The notes: a model not told the origin generated them from the letters alone. A stretch of 64,000 bases of DNA from Saccopteryx bilineata (GCF_036850765.1 NC_089495.1:29587464-29651463), one strand, 5' to 3'; counted from the first letter of the stretch, positions 1 to 11,924 are shown. A program made the numbers and translations.

Positions 1-270
1 ATCACCAAAAGAGAGACTGCCAGATTTTACATGCCTCCCAGTCTAATGCAATAAAAGCTCATGGCTCCTTGATTAAGAAAAAAACAAAAGACTCAAATTA
101 CTAAAATGAGAAATAAAGGAAAGGACATTATTACCAACTCTGTAGAAATAAAAAAGATTATAAAAGAATAATGTGAACAATTGTATGCCAGTAGAATAGG
201 TAAACTAGATTATAGGGGCAAATTCCGAGAAACACAAATTTCTACTAAAACCGACTCAAAAAAATTTTTA

Positions 271-622
271 GCCTGACCAGGCGGTGGCACAGTGGATAGA
301 GCGTCGGACTGGGATGCATAGGACCCAGGTTCGAGACCCCGAGGTCACCAGCTTGAGCGCGGGCTCATCTGGCTTGAGCAAAAAGCCCACCAGTTTGAAT
401 CCAAGGTCACTGGCTCCAGCAAGGGGTCACTCGGTCTGCTGAAGGCCCACGGTCAAGGCACATATGAGAAAGCAATCAATGAACAACTAAGGTGTTGCAA
501 CGCGCAATGAAAAACTAATGATTGATGCTACTCATCTCTCTCCATTCCTGTCTGTCCCTGTCTATCCCTCTCTCTGACTCACTCTCTGTCTCTGTAAAAA
601 ATTTAAAAAAAATTTAAAAATA
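271..622 (+). mobile_element. Type A SINE
   Basis: Full tRNA-like head and body ending in an A/T-rich tail. Inserted in the L1; an aaattttta-like duplication flanks it. Confidence 0.85.
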
Positions 623-862
623 AAATTTTTTAAAATAAATCTATAATAATTAATAAAATTTAATCAATAATCAAAACCTCCCAACAACAAACAAAAAACA
701 CTACACAGCTTCTACCAAACATTAAAGAAAAATTAATCCTAATTCTTTTCAAACTCTTCTAAAAACTTGAAGAGGAAAGAACGCTTCCTAACTCCTCTTC
801 TGAGGCCAGCATTACCCTGATCCCAAGGTCAGAGAAAAATACTACAAGAAAAGGAAACTATC

Positions 863-1212
863 CAGTGGTAGTCAATGGTCCCTACCGCCCACTAGTGGGC
901 GCTCCAGCTTTCATGGTGGGTGGTAGCGGAGTAACCAAAGTATAAATAAAAAGATAGATTTAACTATAGTAAGTTGTTTTATAAAGATTTATTCTGCCAA
1001 ACTTAGCGAAAATCCGACATAAAGTACTTGGTAAGTAATTATTATTATATGCTTTAACTTGCTGTAACTCTGCTTTATAAATTTTATAAAGTAAAGTTAC
1101 TTCCCTACTTTATAAATCACCATTACTGTGGAACCAGTGGGCGGTTAGAAAATTTTACTACTAACAGAGATACAAAAGTGGGCGGTAGGTATAAAAAGGT
1201 TGACTACCCCTG
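863..1212. mobile_element. Non-autonomous hAT-like DNA element
   Basis: Terminal inverted repeats: the left end starts cagtggtagtcaa and the right end finishes ggttgactacccctg. Subterminal ctaccgcccac and gtgggcggtag also mirror each other. It interrupts the L1 ORF2 sequence. An exact 8-bp target duplication is not clear; only ctat is shared. Confidence 0.7.
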
Positions 1213-1774
1213 CTATAGACTAATGTTCCTTGTGAATATAGATGCAAAAAATCCTCAAAAAAATGCCAGCAAACTGAATTCAGCAGCATATTAAAAGGAT
1301 CATCCACCATGACCAACTGAGATTTATCCTAAGAATGCAACATATGAGATCAGTGCTATATTGTGACATTAATAGAATGGGGCTGGGGGCACAAGATCAT
1401 GTCCACTGATGCAGAAAAAGTTTGATGTTGACAAAATCCAAAACCTTTTTATAATCAAAACATTCAATGAACTAGAAATAATTGGGCACTTCCTCAATAT
1501 GATGAAGGCTTCGTACAAAAAACATCATTCTCAATGGTAAAAGGCTGAAAGCTTTCCCCATAAGATCAGGAACAAGACAAGAAAGCCCACCTTTGCCACT
1601 TTTATTCAATATATTCCTAGAAGTCCTGGCCAGAGCAATTAGGCAAAAAAAGAAATGAAAGTTATCAAAAGTGGAAAAGTTAAACTATCTCTAAAACCCT
1701 AAAGAATTCACAAAAAAATTATTAACACTCATAAACAAATTCAGTAAAGTTGTAGGATATAAAATAAAAAATCA

Positions 1775-1966
1775 CTGACCTGTGGTGGCACAGTGGATAA
1801 AGCGTCGACCTGGAATGCTGAGGTTGCCGGTTCGAAACCCTGGGCTTGCCTGGTCAAGGCACATATGGGAGTTGATGCTTCCAGCTCCTCCCCCCTTCTC
1901 TATCTCTCTCTCCTCTCTCTCCCTCTCTCTCTCTCTCTCCTCTCTAAAAATGAATAAATAAAAATA
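1775..1966 (+). mobile_element. Type B SINE
   Basis: Head ctgacctgtggtggcacagt, TC-rich body and an aataaataaaaat tail. Confidence 0.85.
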
Positions 1967-1984
1967 AAAATCAGTTGTATTTCT

Positions 1985-2186
1985 TTTTTTTAATACTTTA
2001 TTGATTTTACAGAGACAAGGGAGGGGGGGAGTGTGGAATGAGCAGTATTAACTTATACTTGCTTCATGTTAGTTGTTCATTGCTTGCTTGTGGTACACGC
2101 CTAGACCAGGCAAGCCCAGGGTTTCAAACCGGCAACCTCGGAGTTCCAGGCAGAAGGTTTACCCACTGCGCCACCACAGGCCTGGC
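1985..2186 (-). mobile_element. Type B SINE, reverse
   Basis: Starts with a T-run and ends ccaccacaggcctggc. Flanked by tcagttgtatttct and tcagtggtatttct (target duplication with one difference). Confidence 0.85.
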
Positions 2187-2236
2187 TCAGTGGTATTTCT
2201 ATAAACTACTACTGAACAATCCAAAAAGGAAATTGA

Positions 2237-2446
2237 GCCTGACCTGTGGTGGCGCAGTGGATAAAGCGTCGACCTGGAAATGCTGAGGTTGCCGGTTAGA
2301 AACCCTGGGCTTGCCTGGTCAAGGCACATATGGGAGTTGATGCTTCCAGCTCCTCCCTCCCCTTCTCTCTCTCTGTCTCTCCTCTCTCTCTCTCTTTCTG
2401 TTTCTCTCTCTCCTCTCTAACAATGAATAAAAATAAATTTTAAAAA
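2237..2446 (+). mobile_element. Type B SINE
   Basis: Head gcctgacctgtggtggcgca, TC-rich body, A-rich tail; inserted in the L1. Confidence 0.85.
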
Positions 2447-2700
2447 AGCACCTCTTACCTAAGAGTGTGCCTTAAAAAAAAAAAAGGAAGAATCAAAAAG
2501 GAAATTGAGAAAATAATTTCATTTACAATAACATTAAAAAGAATAACATGCTCAGCGATAAATTTTACCGAGGTGACGAACGACTTGTACACTGAAAACT
2601 GCAAAGCCTTGCTGAAAGAAATTAAGGGAGCCCTAAACAAAGGGCAAAACATGCCATGTTTCTGAATCAGAAGACTTATTATTGTTAAGATGACACTACT

Positions 2701-3091
2701 GGCCCTGGCCGGTTGGCTCAGTGGTAGAGCGTCGGCCTGGCGTGCAGAAGTCCTGGGTTCCATTCCCGGCCAGGGCACACAGGAGAAGCGCCCATTTGCT
2801 TCTCCACTCCCGCCCCTCCTTCCTCTCTGTCTCTCTCTTACCCTCCCGCAGCTGAGGCTCCATTGGAGCAAAGATGGCCCGGGCGCTGGGGATGGCTCCT
2901 TGGCTTCTGCCCCAGGCGCTAAAGTGGCGCTGGTAGCAACAGAGCGACGCCCCGGAGGGGCAGAGCATCGCCCCCTGGTGGGCATAGCGTAGCCCCTGGT
3001 GGGCGTGCCGGGTGGATCCCAGTCGGGCGCATGCGGGAGTCTGTCTCACTGTCTCTCCCCGTTTCCAGCTTCAGAAAAATCCAAAAAAAAA
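2701..3091 (+). mobile_element. Type C SINE
   Basis: Full-length with A-tail. Flanked by the target duplication aagatgacacta(c/t)t, inside L1 sequence. Confidence 0.88.
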
Positions 3092-3420
3092 AGATGACAC
3101 TATTACCCAAAACAATATACAAATTCATTGCAATCTATATCAAAATCCCAATAAATTTTGTCATCATCAAACTTGTTTTTGCATCAGTTGAGATAATCAT
3201 GTGTATTTTTCCCCTTCCCCCCATTTTCCCCAGTGTTAAAAGTGTTTTAAAAAAAGTGGCATAACCATTCTATAGGGAAAGTCACATATTACATTGATTT
3301 TATATGCTGAATTCCTAGACTTTCTATTTTTTCAGAGATGGAAAAATCCATATTAAAATTTATATGAAATACTAAGGGACTACAAATAGCCAAAACAATC
3401 TTGAAAAAGAAGATGAAATG

Positions 3421-3786
3421 TAATAGTAATATACCTTTGAAATGCAAAGGTAATCTTCTTTTTCAGACCTCAAATTCCCCTCATTGTTATTAATATTATG
3501 GTAATTGTTAACTTTTAACTATCTTATATCTGCTTGTGTAAAAGAAATATGTGTCTATTTGTTTTAACTTTTATCCAATCCCAAAGATTTGACCTGCTTT
3601 GCTTTCTCTAGCCTCCCTAATCTATCACCAGTGGATTGCGTATAACCCCTTCCATCTTCCCCTTTGATTCTGATGTATAAAATAAGTGGTTAAACTGCCA
3701 TTTTCCAGAGCATTTTCTCAATCCGTTGAAATCTTGCTTCCTGAAAATTGTCTTCAATTTGGCTCAGATAAACTCATAAAAATTCT
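3421..3786 (+). mobile_element. Solo LTR-like repeat inserted in L1
   Basis: Resembles 57870-58235, sharing stretches such as tttttatccaatccca, gcattttctcaat and ctcaaataaactca-type ends, with an AATAAA-like signal near the 3' end. L1 sequence resumes after it. The family name is not assigned. Confidence 0.55.
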
Positions 3787-4172
3787 GACCTTGGCTGGTT
3801 GGCTCAGTGGTAGAGCGTTGGTCCAGCATGTGGAAGTCCTGGGTTCAATTTCCAGTCAGGGCACACAGGAGAAGCACTCATCTGTTTATACACCCCTCCC
3901 CCTCTCGCTTCTCTCTCACATACGCTCTCTCTTTCTCTGTCTACCCCTCCTGCAGCCATGGCTGGATTGGAGCAAGTTGGCTCCAGGCGCTGAGGATGGT
4001 TCCATGGCCTCTGCTTCAAGCACTAAGAGTTCGTGAGCAACGAAGCAATGCCCCAGATGGGCAAAGCATCACCCCTTAATGGGTTTGCCAGATGGATTGC
4101 AGTTGGGGCAAATGCAGGAATCTGTCTCTGTCTCCCCTCCTGTCATTGAATAAAAAGAAAAAAAAAACTCAT
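3787..4172 (+). mobile_element. Type C SINE, diverged
   Basis: Diverged head gaccttggctggttggctca. Flanked by the exact direct repeat aactcataaaaattct, so it inserted in the end of the LTR. Confidence 0.85.
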
Positions 4173-4480
4173 AAAAATTCTTTAAAAAAAAGATCAATGT
4201 TGGAGAACTCATACTTCTTGATTTCAAAACTTTCTACAGAGCAACAATAATCAACACAGCGTGGTACTGGCATAGGCTTAGTATATAGACCAGTAGAAGA
4301 AAATTGAGAGCCCGGAAATAACTCCTCACATTGTCAATTGATTGTCAAGAAGGGGCACAACCATTCTATAGGGAAAGAACAGTCTCTTCCACAAATAGTG
4401 CTGGGGAAATTGAATATTCATATGGAAATGCACGAAGTTAGACCTTTACATTACACCAGTTAAAATCAAACACAAACAGA

Positions 4481-4804
4481 AATCAGACCTGAAAATTCCC
4501 TGCGCAGCTAAAAACAGGGTAGTCATAAGCAAAGCTTAATTTAGCTATTGTGCAAGCCAAATGAGACTAGCTTGACTTGAATTTCTTGTGTATGCCTCTG
4601 AAAACCATAGTGAAATTTAAACTGTTCCCCTAAATTGATATGAGGTAACCACTAACCAATTTTCTATCACTTAAGAAAATTCTAGAATTATAGACAATCG
4701 CCACAAAGAATAAATAGTCACTGCCTTCTCACTATATAAGCTTCTTTGTAACAATATACTTCTGAGCCTAATTCCATATATAACAATTAACTAAAAATAG
4801 ATCA
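4481..4804. other. AT-rich stretch of unassigned origin
   Basis: No gene recognised. It contains a TATA-like actatataag near 4732 and could be a decayed LTR, but I cannot place it in a family. Confidence 0.3.
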
Positions 4805-5113
4805 GCCTGACCAGGTGGTGGCGCAGTGGATAAAGCGTCGGACTGGGATGCGGAAGGACCCATGTCCGAGACCCCGAGGTCGCCAGCTTGAGCGCGGGTT
4901 CATCTGGCTTGTGCAAAGAGCTCACCAGCTTAGACCCAAGGTCGCTGGCTCCAGCAAGGGGTCACTCGATCTGCTGAAGGCCCGCGGTCAAGGCACATGT
5001 GAGAAAGTAATCAATGAACAACTAAGAAGTCGCAACGCGCAATGAGAAACTGATGATTGATGCTTCTCATCTCTCTCCGTTCCTGTCCGTCTGTCCCTGT
5101 CTATCTCTGCCTC

Positions 5114-5140
<27 letters not shown>
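4805..5140 (+). mobile_element. Type A SINE
   Basis: Full-length with a long A-tail; flanked by aaaaatagatca on both sides. Confidence 0.9.
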
Positions 5141-5147
<7 letters not shown>

Positions 5148-5169
5148 GATCAAGGACCTAAGTTTTTGT

Positions 5170-5460
5170 GTGGGTTTTTTTTTTTTTAAGATTTTATTTA
5201 CTGATTTTAGAGATGGGGCAGGGTGGGGGGGGAGTGGGAATCCCATCTCAAAGTTGCTTCTCGCATGTGCCTTGATAGGGCAATGAATAAAGTTTCAACC
5301 TGGAAAGCTGAGGTCACTGGTTCGAAACCCCAGGCTTGCCTGGTCAAGGTACATTCGAGAAGCAACTACTGTACTGTGAGTTGATGCTTCCTGCTCCTCT
5401 CTCTCGCCTTTCTCTTTCTCTCTCTCCTCTCTCTAAAATTAATAAATAAAATCTTTTTAA
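5170..5460. mobile_element. Composite of two type B SINE pieces
   Basis: A reverse, truncated tail piece (about 5175-5272, T-run then gattttagag) is followed by a forward piece (about 5272-5460) with an A-rich end. Confidence 0.65.
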
Positions 5461-6009
5461 ATAACAATAAAGAAATATTTCTTTTAAAAAAGATCTCTGG
5501 GCTCATGGAGCACGTTGGAAACCATTAGTGCCTGCATGGGGCAGAGGGATTCAGCAGGTAACAGGGTTCCTCCCGGTCTACAATGTCCTACAGACCTGGT
5601 GGAGGTGGGAAGACCAAGATGCAGGTCCCCTTCCTGAGCAAAGACCCCTGCCTGCCTCAGTGAGCACCATGACAGGCTGGGGACGGGAGCCCGACTTGGT
5701 CCTTGAACAGCATCAAGGCCGCTGGCTCCCAGTGTCTGTTGTTCTGGTGCCGCTCTGCCTGTAATAAAATTGCTGGTACACTTTTATTGCTTTCTTATAC
5801 AAAATAAAAGTAAAACTTCATCGACTCTTTTTATGTGGAACTAAAAAAATTGGGGGTTGTTGACAGAGAGGGAAAGAACAGAAATAATTAGGGATTCTTC
5901 TCTAGGGGCCCTCGGGTTCACAAACATGGATTCAATGTCCTCGCTCTTTGGTCGATAATGCTGAAACAGTATCTTCTGAATTGGCTGCCCTTAATGAAAT
6001 CTTCTAGAC
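5461..6009. other. Unassigned intergenic sequence
   Basis: A 78-codon open frame at 5528-5764 resembles no protein I know. The stretch to about 5815 has AATAAA-type signals and could be a decayed retrocopy or LTR. Nothing firmer can be supported. Confidence 0.3.
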
Positions 6010-6280
6010 CTGAAACTTAGGCAAACTACAGCCCACTGGCCAATTCTAGCTCACCACCCATTGTTGTATCGCCCAAGAACTAAGAACTGCTTCTTTATTT
6101 TTAAAGTGTTAAAAAAAAAGACCTACAGTTGACAATAATGTATTGTACACTTCAAATTTGTTAAGAGGATAGATTTCATGATGTGTTCTTACAACAATAA
6201 TGAAAAAAATCAAAAGAAGGGTGGCTACTATATCACGACAATGAGTCATGTGAAATTCAAATTTAAGTGTTTCTACATAA

Positions 6281-7000
6281 TAGGGGTCAGGAAACTTTTT
6301 GGCTGAGAGAGCCATGAACGCCACGAATTACATATTTTAAAATGTAATTCCGTGAGAGCCATACAACAACCCGTGTACGTTATGCATTATCCAATAAAAA
6401 TTTGGTGTTGTCCTGGAGGACAGCTGTGATTGGCTCCAGCCACCCGCAACCATGAACATGAGTGGTAGGAAATGAATGGATTGTAATACATAAGAATGTT
6501 TTATATTTTTAACGTTATTATTTTTTTATTAAAGATTTGTCTGTGAGCCAGATGCAGCCATCAAAAGAACCACATCTTAGCCCTGGCAGGTTGGCTCAGC
6601 GGTAGAGCGTCGGCCTGGCGTGCAGGAGTCCCGGGTTCGATTCCCAGCCAGGGCACACAGGAGAAGCGTCCATCTGCTTCTCCACCCCTCCCCCTCTCCT
6701 TCCTCTCTGTCTCTCTCTTCCCCTCCCGCAGCAGAGGCTCCATTGGAGCAAAGATGGCCCGGGCGCTGGGGATGGCTCTATGGCCTCTGCCTCAGGCACT
6801 AGAATGGCTCTGGATGCAACAGAGCGACACCCCAGATGGGCAGAGCATCGCCCCCTGGTGGGCATGCCGGGTGGATCCCGGTCGGGTGCATACGGGAGTC
6901 TGTCTGACTGCCTCCCCGTTTCCAGCTTCGGAAAAATGAAAAAACAAAACAAACAAAAAAAACCACATCTGGCTCGCAAGCCATAGGTCCCTGACCCCTG
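6281..7000 (+). mobile_element. Non-autonomous hAT element carrying a SINE
   Basis: Ends taggggtcaggaaac and ggtccctgacccctg are inverted repeats. Flanks ctacataa/ttacttaa fit an 8-bp target duplication with two changes. Same family as 18294-18615 and 19336-19656. Split by a type C SINE. Confidence 0.85.
6578..6960 (+). mobile_element. Type C SINE nested in hAT element
   Basis: Full-length with A-rich tail, flanked by a perfect 10-bp duplication aaccacatct (6568-6577 and 6961-6970). Confidence 0.92.
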
Positions 7001-7085
7001 TTACTTAAAGTGTGGCTAGAACGCAGCCACACTCAGACCTATGGCTGCTTTCACGCCCCCGCGGTAAAGGCAAAGGCAGGCTAGC

Positions 7086-7598
7086 TTCCATACATCCTTG
7101 TAAGGCTTGGAGGTTCCCAAGGCTCATCTGAACCCATGAGATTAACCTGCTAATTCTACCAGGGTTGTTTACAGAATGTTAAACCCTTTACAACTACATT
7201 GGTGTTTGTATGTCAGACTCACTGTAGAACAGGAAGGGACCTGTTTGGGGTTGACCAGCCCTGAAGGGGAAATGCAGGTCAATTGGAGGCCTCTTAAAGA
7301 GTCTCTGGGTTCTGTGTAATAAGTCAAGTTTGTGCAGTTTCCTTAGGGACTTTACAATCAAGATCCTTCCCCCTCTGAGACCCCCAGGTCTTAATAATCT
7401 CTCTGGAGTCTGTGAGGCAGCCAGTGATGCCCCACTTCTTTCCTTTGCTACTGGGAGCAGACCAGAATGAATCCAACGTTAGGAATGCAGCAAGTCAAAT
7501 GGACAGTTGTTGTTTTTTGGCTTGCTTCCAAACCTCTCTTCCTGTCTGCACCCTCCCCCCCATTTTCCCCAGTCCCCCAAGCCCATTAAAAGAGAGAA
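7086..7598. other. Intergenic sequence without recognised features
   Basis: Mixed-composition unique-looking DNA. No gene, RNA or repeat was recognised. Confidence 0.5.
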
Positions 7599-7611
7599 AG
7601 AAGAAAGGGGA

Positions 7612-7694
<83 letters not shown>

Positions 7695-7822
7695 GAGAGG
7701 GAGGGAGGAAAGAAGAAAAAAGGAAGGAAAGAAAGAAGGAAGGGAGGGAGGGAAGGAAGGAAGGAAGGAAGGAAGGAAGGAAGGAAGGAAGGAAGGAAGG
7801 AAGGAAGGAAGGAAGGAAGGAA
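7599..7822. repeat. (GAAA)n/(GGAA)n purine microsatellite
   Basis: About 220 nt of almost pure purine: gaaa units to about 7694, a mixed bridge, then ggaa units. Open frames here on both strands are low-complexity artefacts. Confidence 0.97.
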
Positions 7823-9612
7823 AAGGAAAAGGAAACAGAAACTTCCCTCCTGACAGCCCCACTGCCTGTCCCCACTACTTCCCAAATTTCAGGTCAGCAG
7901 ACAACTGTGTCCAAGCTCTGCCCCACTGGGAGACCTTCTCCAGGGACCCTCCCTCCTCTCTGTTCCCTCAGCTCCCCTGAGGGTGAAGGAGAAGGCCTGA
8001 GAGTGGAAAGGAAGCAGTAAATCGAGGTGTGAGCTGCCCCTCAGCTTTGGAGCCCTGTGTGAGGACTAGGAGAAAGCTGACAAGTTGAAGGGTGCTCGTA
8101 CAATGGTGGGGAATCTTCTCCAGGCAGTTCTGGCTTACTAAGCTGCCCAATCGGTGGTGGGGTGTGGAGGTACCATGGAGGCACAGACCGGGGACTTTGT
8201 AGGGCAACAGGGCGTGAGAGCTGTGGAAAACACAAGCAGAGGGAACACCTGTGCAGAAGTGGCCACCCAGCTCCATGCCATGCTAGACCGTGACAGCAAC
8301 TGTATCTACCCAGGTCTTGCTTGAGCAATTAAGCATCATTTAGGGTTCATTTCTCACTTGTGCTTCTTTACTTGGTTTGGTTTACCGTACTTTCCACTCA
8401 CATGCTTGAATTCACGTGTACTCTCCGATTAGAAAGCAATTTTAATGTCATGATGCCATTTAAGACCAAAGGCAGTCCCAGTAGCCAGGAAGGCATTCCA
8501 GGGTGGTGTGGTAGGCATAAGGAATTCTGGGCTTGCAGGGAGTAGGGAGAGTACTCAGACACTAGGGAAATACAATGGGGCCCATGGAATGGGAACCTCA
8601 TACCCTACAGGGTAGGGGGTTGTCTTTATAGCTGCTTCTAGTGTCTGGGGTCTTCTCCATAGGCTGCAGGAAAGAATTCCCTCCGATGTAATCCTGCCAT
8701 GATCTCCTCCACCTTCCCAACATGAAAATGAAGTGTTGCCTGCCTCTCTACAAATGCTTCCAGCGTGGAAACCAAAGAGTCACTGTCGCCTGCTTTTCAT
8801 TCCAGTAGCTGTTCCCATTTCTCCTGGCTCCCACCCAAGCCCTCCACCCCTTAACGAGCCAGTGAGTATCAGAAGAGGAAATGCCAGCAGGACTGGGGGC
8901 CTCGTGGCCTCACTGGCTCCAAAGCAGAGCTTGGCTGGGAGGAGGAGGTCTATCTTGATGTCATTGCTATTCAAAAGGCCTGGGCTCTTCCTGCCCAGCT
9001 CTGGGTAATGGGCTCGGCAGCTGGTGCTGGGAAGAGAGGAAGCTTCTGAGTTCTGAACGGGGCTCCTGAGTTGCTGATGTCCTCTGGAGACAAGATGGTT
9101 GGTGGGAACCAGGAGGCCCTGAGAAGAGTAAGACAAGGATATTCATCTGATCTGTCTGTAAAATAACCAAATACTCACTGGGCACAGAACACCTTCCCAG
9201 GCCTGGTGAGATACGCAAAAAAATAGAAGACACAATAATGTCTTCACCAAACCCCATGTCATTATAGATTATTGAATACAGGTCTAAAAAACAGGAATAT
9301 TCACCAACTCTCACACTAACAAAGGCAAAATAATTTGATGCCATTCAAGTAGGGTAAATGCAGGGGTGAGATGGGTACAGGAGCTAATCCAAGAGGACTT
9401 TTTGGAGAAGCGAGTTTTGAGTTTTTAACTATTTCCTGATGGATGAGGGGGCAAAGATGTGGATATATGAAGTTTATGATTAGAGGTGTATGTTATATCC
9501 CTGCAGAAAGAAAAGATAATACCTGGAGAAGAAAAAACATAAGTGAAAAATCTGCAAGCCGAAAATATCCCTACCCCCTTGCAACAAGAAATGTCAAATT
9601 TAAGGTGATGAA
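7823..9612. other. Intergenic sequence without recognised features
   Basis: Largely unique-looking, moderately GC-rich DNA. Open frames on both strands are short, overlapping and without recognisable domains. Confidence 0.5.
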
Positions 9613-9617
9613 ACACC

Positions 9618-10025
9618 ATAATTTTTTTTTTTTTTTTTTTTTTTTTTAGTGAGCGAGAGAGGGAGACACAGAGAGTGTGAGAGACAGACAGGAAGGGACA
9701 GAGATGAGAAGTTGTAGCACTTTAGTTGCTCATTAATTGCTTTCTCATATATTCCTTGAATGGGGGGGGGGCTCCAGTCAAGCTAGTGACCCCTTGCTCA
9801 AGCCAGCAACCTTGGGTTCAAGCCAGTGACCTTGGGCTCAAGCCAGCGACCTTTGGGCTCAAGCCAGTGGCCATGGAGACATGACTATGACCCCATACTC
9901 AAGCTGGCAACTCCATGCTCAAGCCAGATGAGCCCATGCTCAAGCCAATGACCTCAGGGTTTTGAACCGAGGTCCTCAGCATCCCCAGTTGACAATCTAT
10001 CCACTGTGCCACCACCTGGTCAGGC
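9618..10025 (-). mobile_element. Type A SINE, reverse
   Basis: Starts with a T-run and ends ccaccacctggtcaggc. It has extra copies of the caagccagcgacctt-type unit of the body, making it longer than usual. Confidence 0.85.
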
Positions 10026-10139
10026 AACACTTACCATAATTAATTAGTATGTTGGTGTAATAAAAAGTCATATTTAATCAAAAGCCAAAAACTCTTAATT
10101 ATTTGAATAAGTACAAAATCATGCTTATTAAGAATCTGA

Positions 10140-10263
10140 GCCTGACCTGTGGTGGCGCAGTGGATAAAGTGTCGACCTGGGAACGCTGAGGTTGCCGGTT
10201 CAAAACCCTGGGCTTGCCTGGCCAAGGCACATATGAGAGTTGATGCTTTCTGCTCCTCTCTCT

Positions 10264-10313
<50 letters not shown>

Positions 10314-10373
10314 CTCCCTCTCTCTCCTCTCTAAAATGAATAAATAAATAAATAAAAATTAAAAAAAAAAAAA
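10140..10373 (+). mobile_element. Type B SINE
   Basis: Head gcctgacctgtggtggcgca, long (CT)n body, aataaata tail. Flanked by aagaatctga repeats at about 10130 and 10374. Confidence 0.88.
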
Positions 10374-10383
10374 AAGAATCTGA

Positions 10384-10700
10384 GCCTGACCAGGCAGTGG
10401 CGCAGTGGATAGAGCATAGAACTGGGATGTGGAGGACCCAGGTTTGAGACTCCAAGGTCGCCAGCTTGAGCGCAGGCTCATCTGGTTTGAGCAAGGCTCA
10501 CCAGCTTGAGCCCAAGGTCGCTGGCTTGAGCAAGGGGTTACTCGGTCTGCTGTAGCTGCCCCCCTGTCAAGGCACATATGAGAAAGCAATCAATGAACAA
10601 CTAAGGAGCCCCAACAATGAATTGATGTTTCTCATCTCTTTCCCTTCCTGTCTGTCTGTCCCTCTCTCTGACTCTCCCTGTCTCTGCCAAAAAAAAAAAA
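10384..10700 (+). mobile_element. Type A SINE
   Basis: Head gcctgaccaggcagtggcgc, A-tail. Flanked by aagaatctgag at 10374-10384 and agaatctgag from 10701, the same target as its left neighbour. Confidence 0.88.
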
Positions 10701-10710
10701 AGAATCTGAG

Positions 10711-10918
10711 TCCTGGCTGGATGGCTCAGTTGCTGGGTGGCTCAGTTGGTTAGAGTATCCTCCTGAAGTGCAGAGGTTGCCAGTTTGATGCTAGGTCAGG
10801 GCGCCTACAGGAACAGATCAATGTTCCTGACTCTCTCACTCTCCCTCTCTCTCTGTCTCTCAAGTCAATAAATAAACATTAAAAAATAAAATAAAATTAA
10901 ATTAAAAAAAAAAAAAAA
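10711..10918 (+). mobile_element. Type D SINE with a duplicated head segment
   Basis: tcctggctggatggctcagt followed by a repeated gggtggctcagttggttaga; A/T-rich tail. Confidence 0.8.
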
Positions 10919-10922
10919 ACTT

Positions 10923-11260
10923 GCCTGACCAGGTGGTGGCGCAGTGGATAGAGCGTCGGACTGGGATGCAGAAGGACCCAGGTTCGAGACCCCGAAGTCG
11001 CCAGCTTGAGCGCAGGCTCATCTGGCTTGAGCAAAGAGCTCACCAGCTTGGACCCAAGGTCACTGGCTCCAGTAGGGGGTTACTCCGTCTGCTGAAGGCC
11101 CACGGTCAAGGCACATATGAGAAAGCAATCAATGAACAACTAAGAAGTCGCAATGCGCAACGAGAAACTGATGATTGATGCTTCTCATCTCTCTCCATTC
11201 CTGTCTGTCTGCCCCTGTCTATCTCTGCCTCTGTAAAAAAAAAAAAAAAAAAAAAAAGTA
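10923..11260 (+). mobile_element. Type A SINE
   Basis: Full-length, ending in a long A-tail. Confidence 0.9.
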
Positions 11261-11924
11261 AGTTTAAAGTTACTAAAGAGGTAACAGAATAGAGCCTGTA
11301 GTAAAAAATATATATATATAGGAAATTTGTAGAAAAGAGCAGATGAATTTGGAAAAGAGCCAAATAGAGTTTCTAGAAATTAACAATCACTGAAATTCCT
11401 GACTTATTCTAGGTATCTCCTATTTCAATCCTGTCTCTTAACCTAAACTTGAAGCAGACTCTACACCTCTTCTTTCTCCTATTAAAATGAGAGTTCACAG
11501 AAGGCGAATAAGCAAAGGGTATGTTCAGCATTAGGTCTAGCACACAACTATTAACCAGGAACAAGATACCAGTCTGCCTTCAAATCATGAGTGCATCTGT
11601 GGAAAGAAGTAGAACATGTGGCTCTCCCATGAGACGCGCCAAGAAACCAGCAGCATTTCAGATTCTCCCTCTCCAGCACCATGGACTCCTCTGACTAAAG
11701 TCCCTGCCCCTCAGGAAGGAGTGTAGAGAAGGCGGGGGATTTTCTCTGGGAAATAGAACTGCTTGTGTCCCCTATGGTCCTCTGGTGGCCTCCTGATCAT
11801 CATTGCTTCAGCCAGCAGATGACGTGAAGTTTCCTGAGGTTCCTTCTCTACTCTATCAAGAAAGGGCTGACCAGAGTTTGATTCCCCTTTTTTTTCATCC
11901 TGATCTCCTGTTTTATTTTAATAT
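11261..11924. other. Intergenic sequence without recognised features
   Basis: Unique-looking DNA. No gene was recognised. Confidence 0.5.

Larger units (their letters stand above)
1..4480 (+). mobile_element. Old L1 ORF2 fragment, sense strand, broken by later insertions
   Basis: L1 reverse-transcriptase-region sequence with many stops is recognisable in pieces at about 1-270, 625-862, 1213-1774, 2187-2236, 2447-2700, 3092-3165, 3325-3420 and 4188-4480. The order is consistent with one old element. A short opposite-strand L1-like piece lies at about 3168-3325. It is split by SINEs, a hAT element (863-1212) and an LTR (about 3421-3786). Confidence 0.8.
6010..7085. mobile_element. Ancient mammalian hAT-type repeat hosting younger insertions
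   Basis: Sequence such as gcaaactacagcccactggc and gtgaaattcaaatttaagtg, resuming after 7010 as cagccacactcagac.atggctgctt, matches an old mammalian DNA-transposon consensus that I recognise but do not name. It is interrupted at 6281-7000. Confidence 0.6.

Noticed and set aside
271..345. tRNA-like heads with A and B boxes in the SINEs
   Set aside because: Each is followed by a SINE body and tail and bounded by target duplications, so they are SINE promoters, not tRNA genes.
3257..4375. Repeated accattctatagggaaag at 3260s and 4350s suggesting a duplication
   Set aside because: Both lie in L1-derived sequence and the shared stretch is short; L1 origin explains it.
4815..5045. Recurring open frames beginning VAQWIE... 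or with GWLSGRA-type text, here and at many other positions
   Set aside because: These are translations of SINE heads and bodies; the same peptides recur at every type A, B or C copy.
5528..5764. 78-codon open frame
   Set aside because: No similarity to a protein I know; the context is repeat-rich and could be a decayed retrocopy.
7412..8020. Open frames of 100-200 codons on both strands
   Set aside because: They are translations of the (GAAA)n/(GGAA)n microsatellite.
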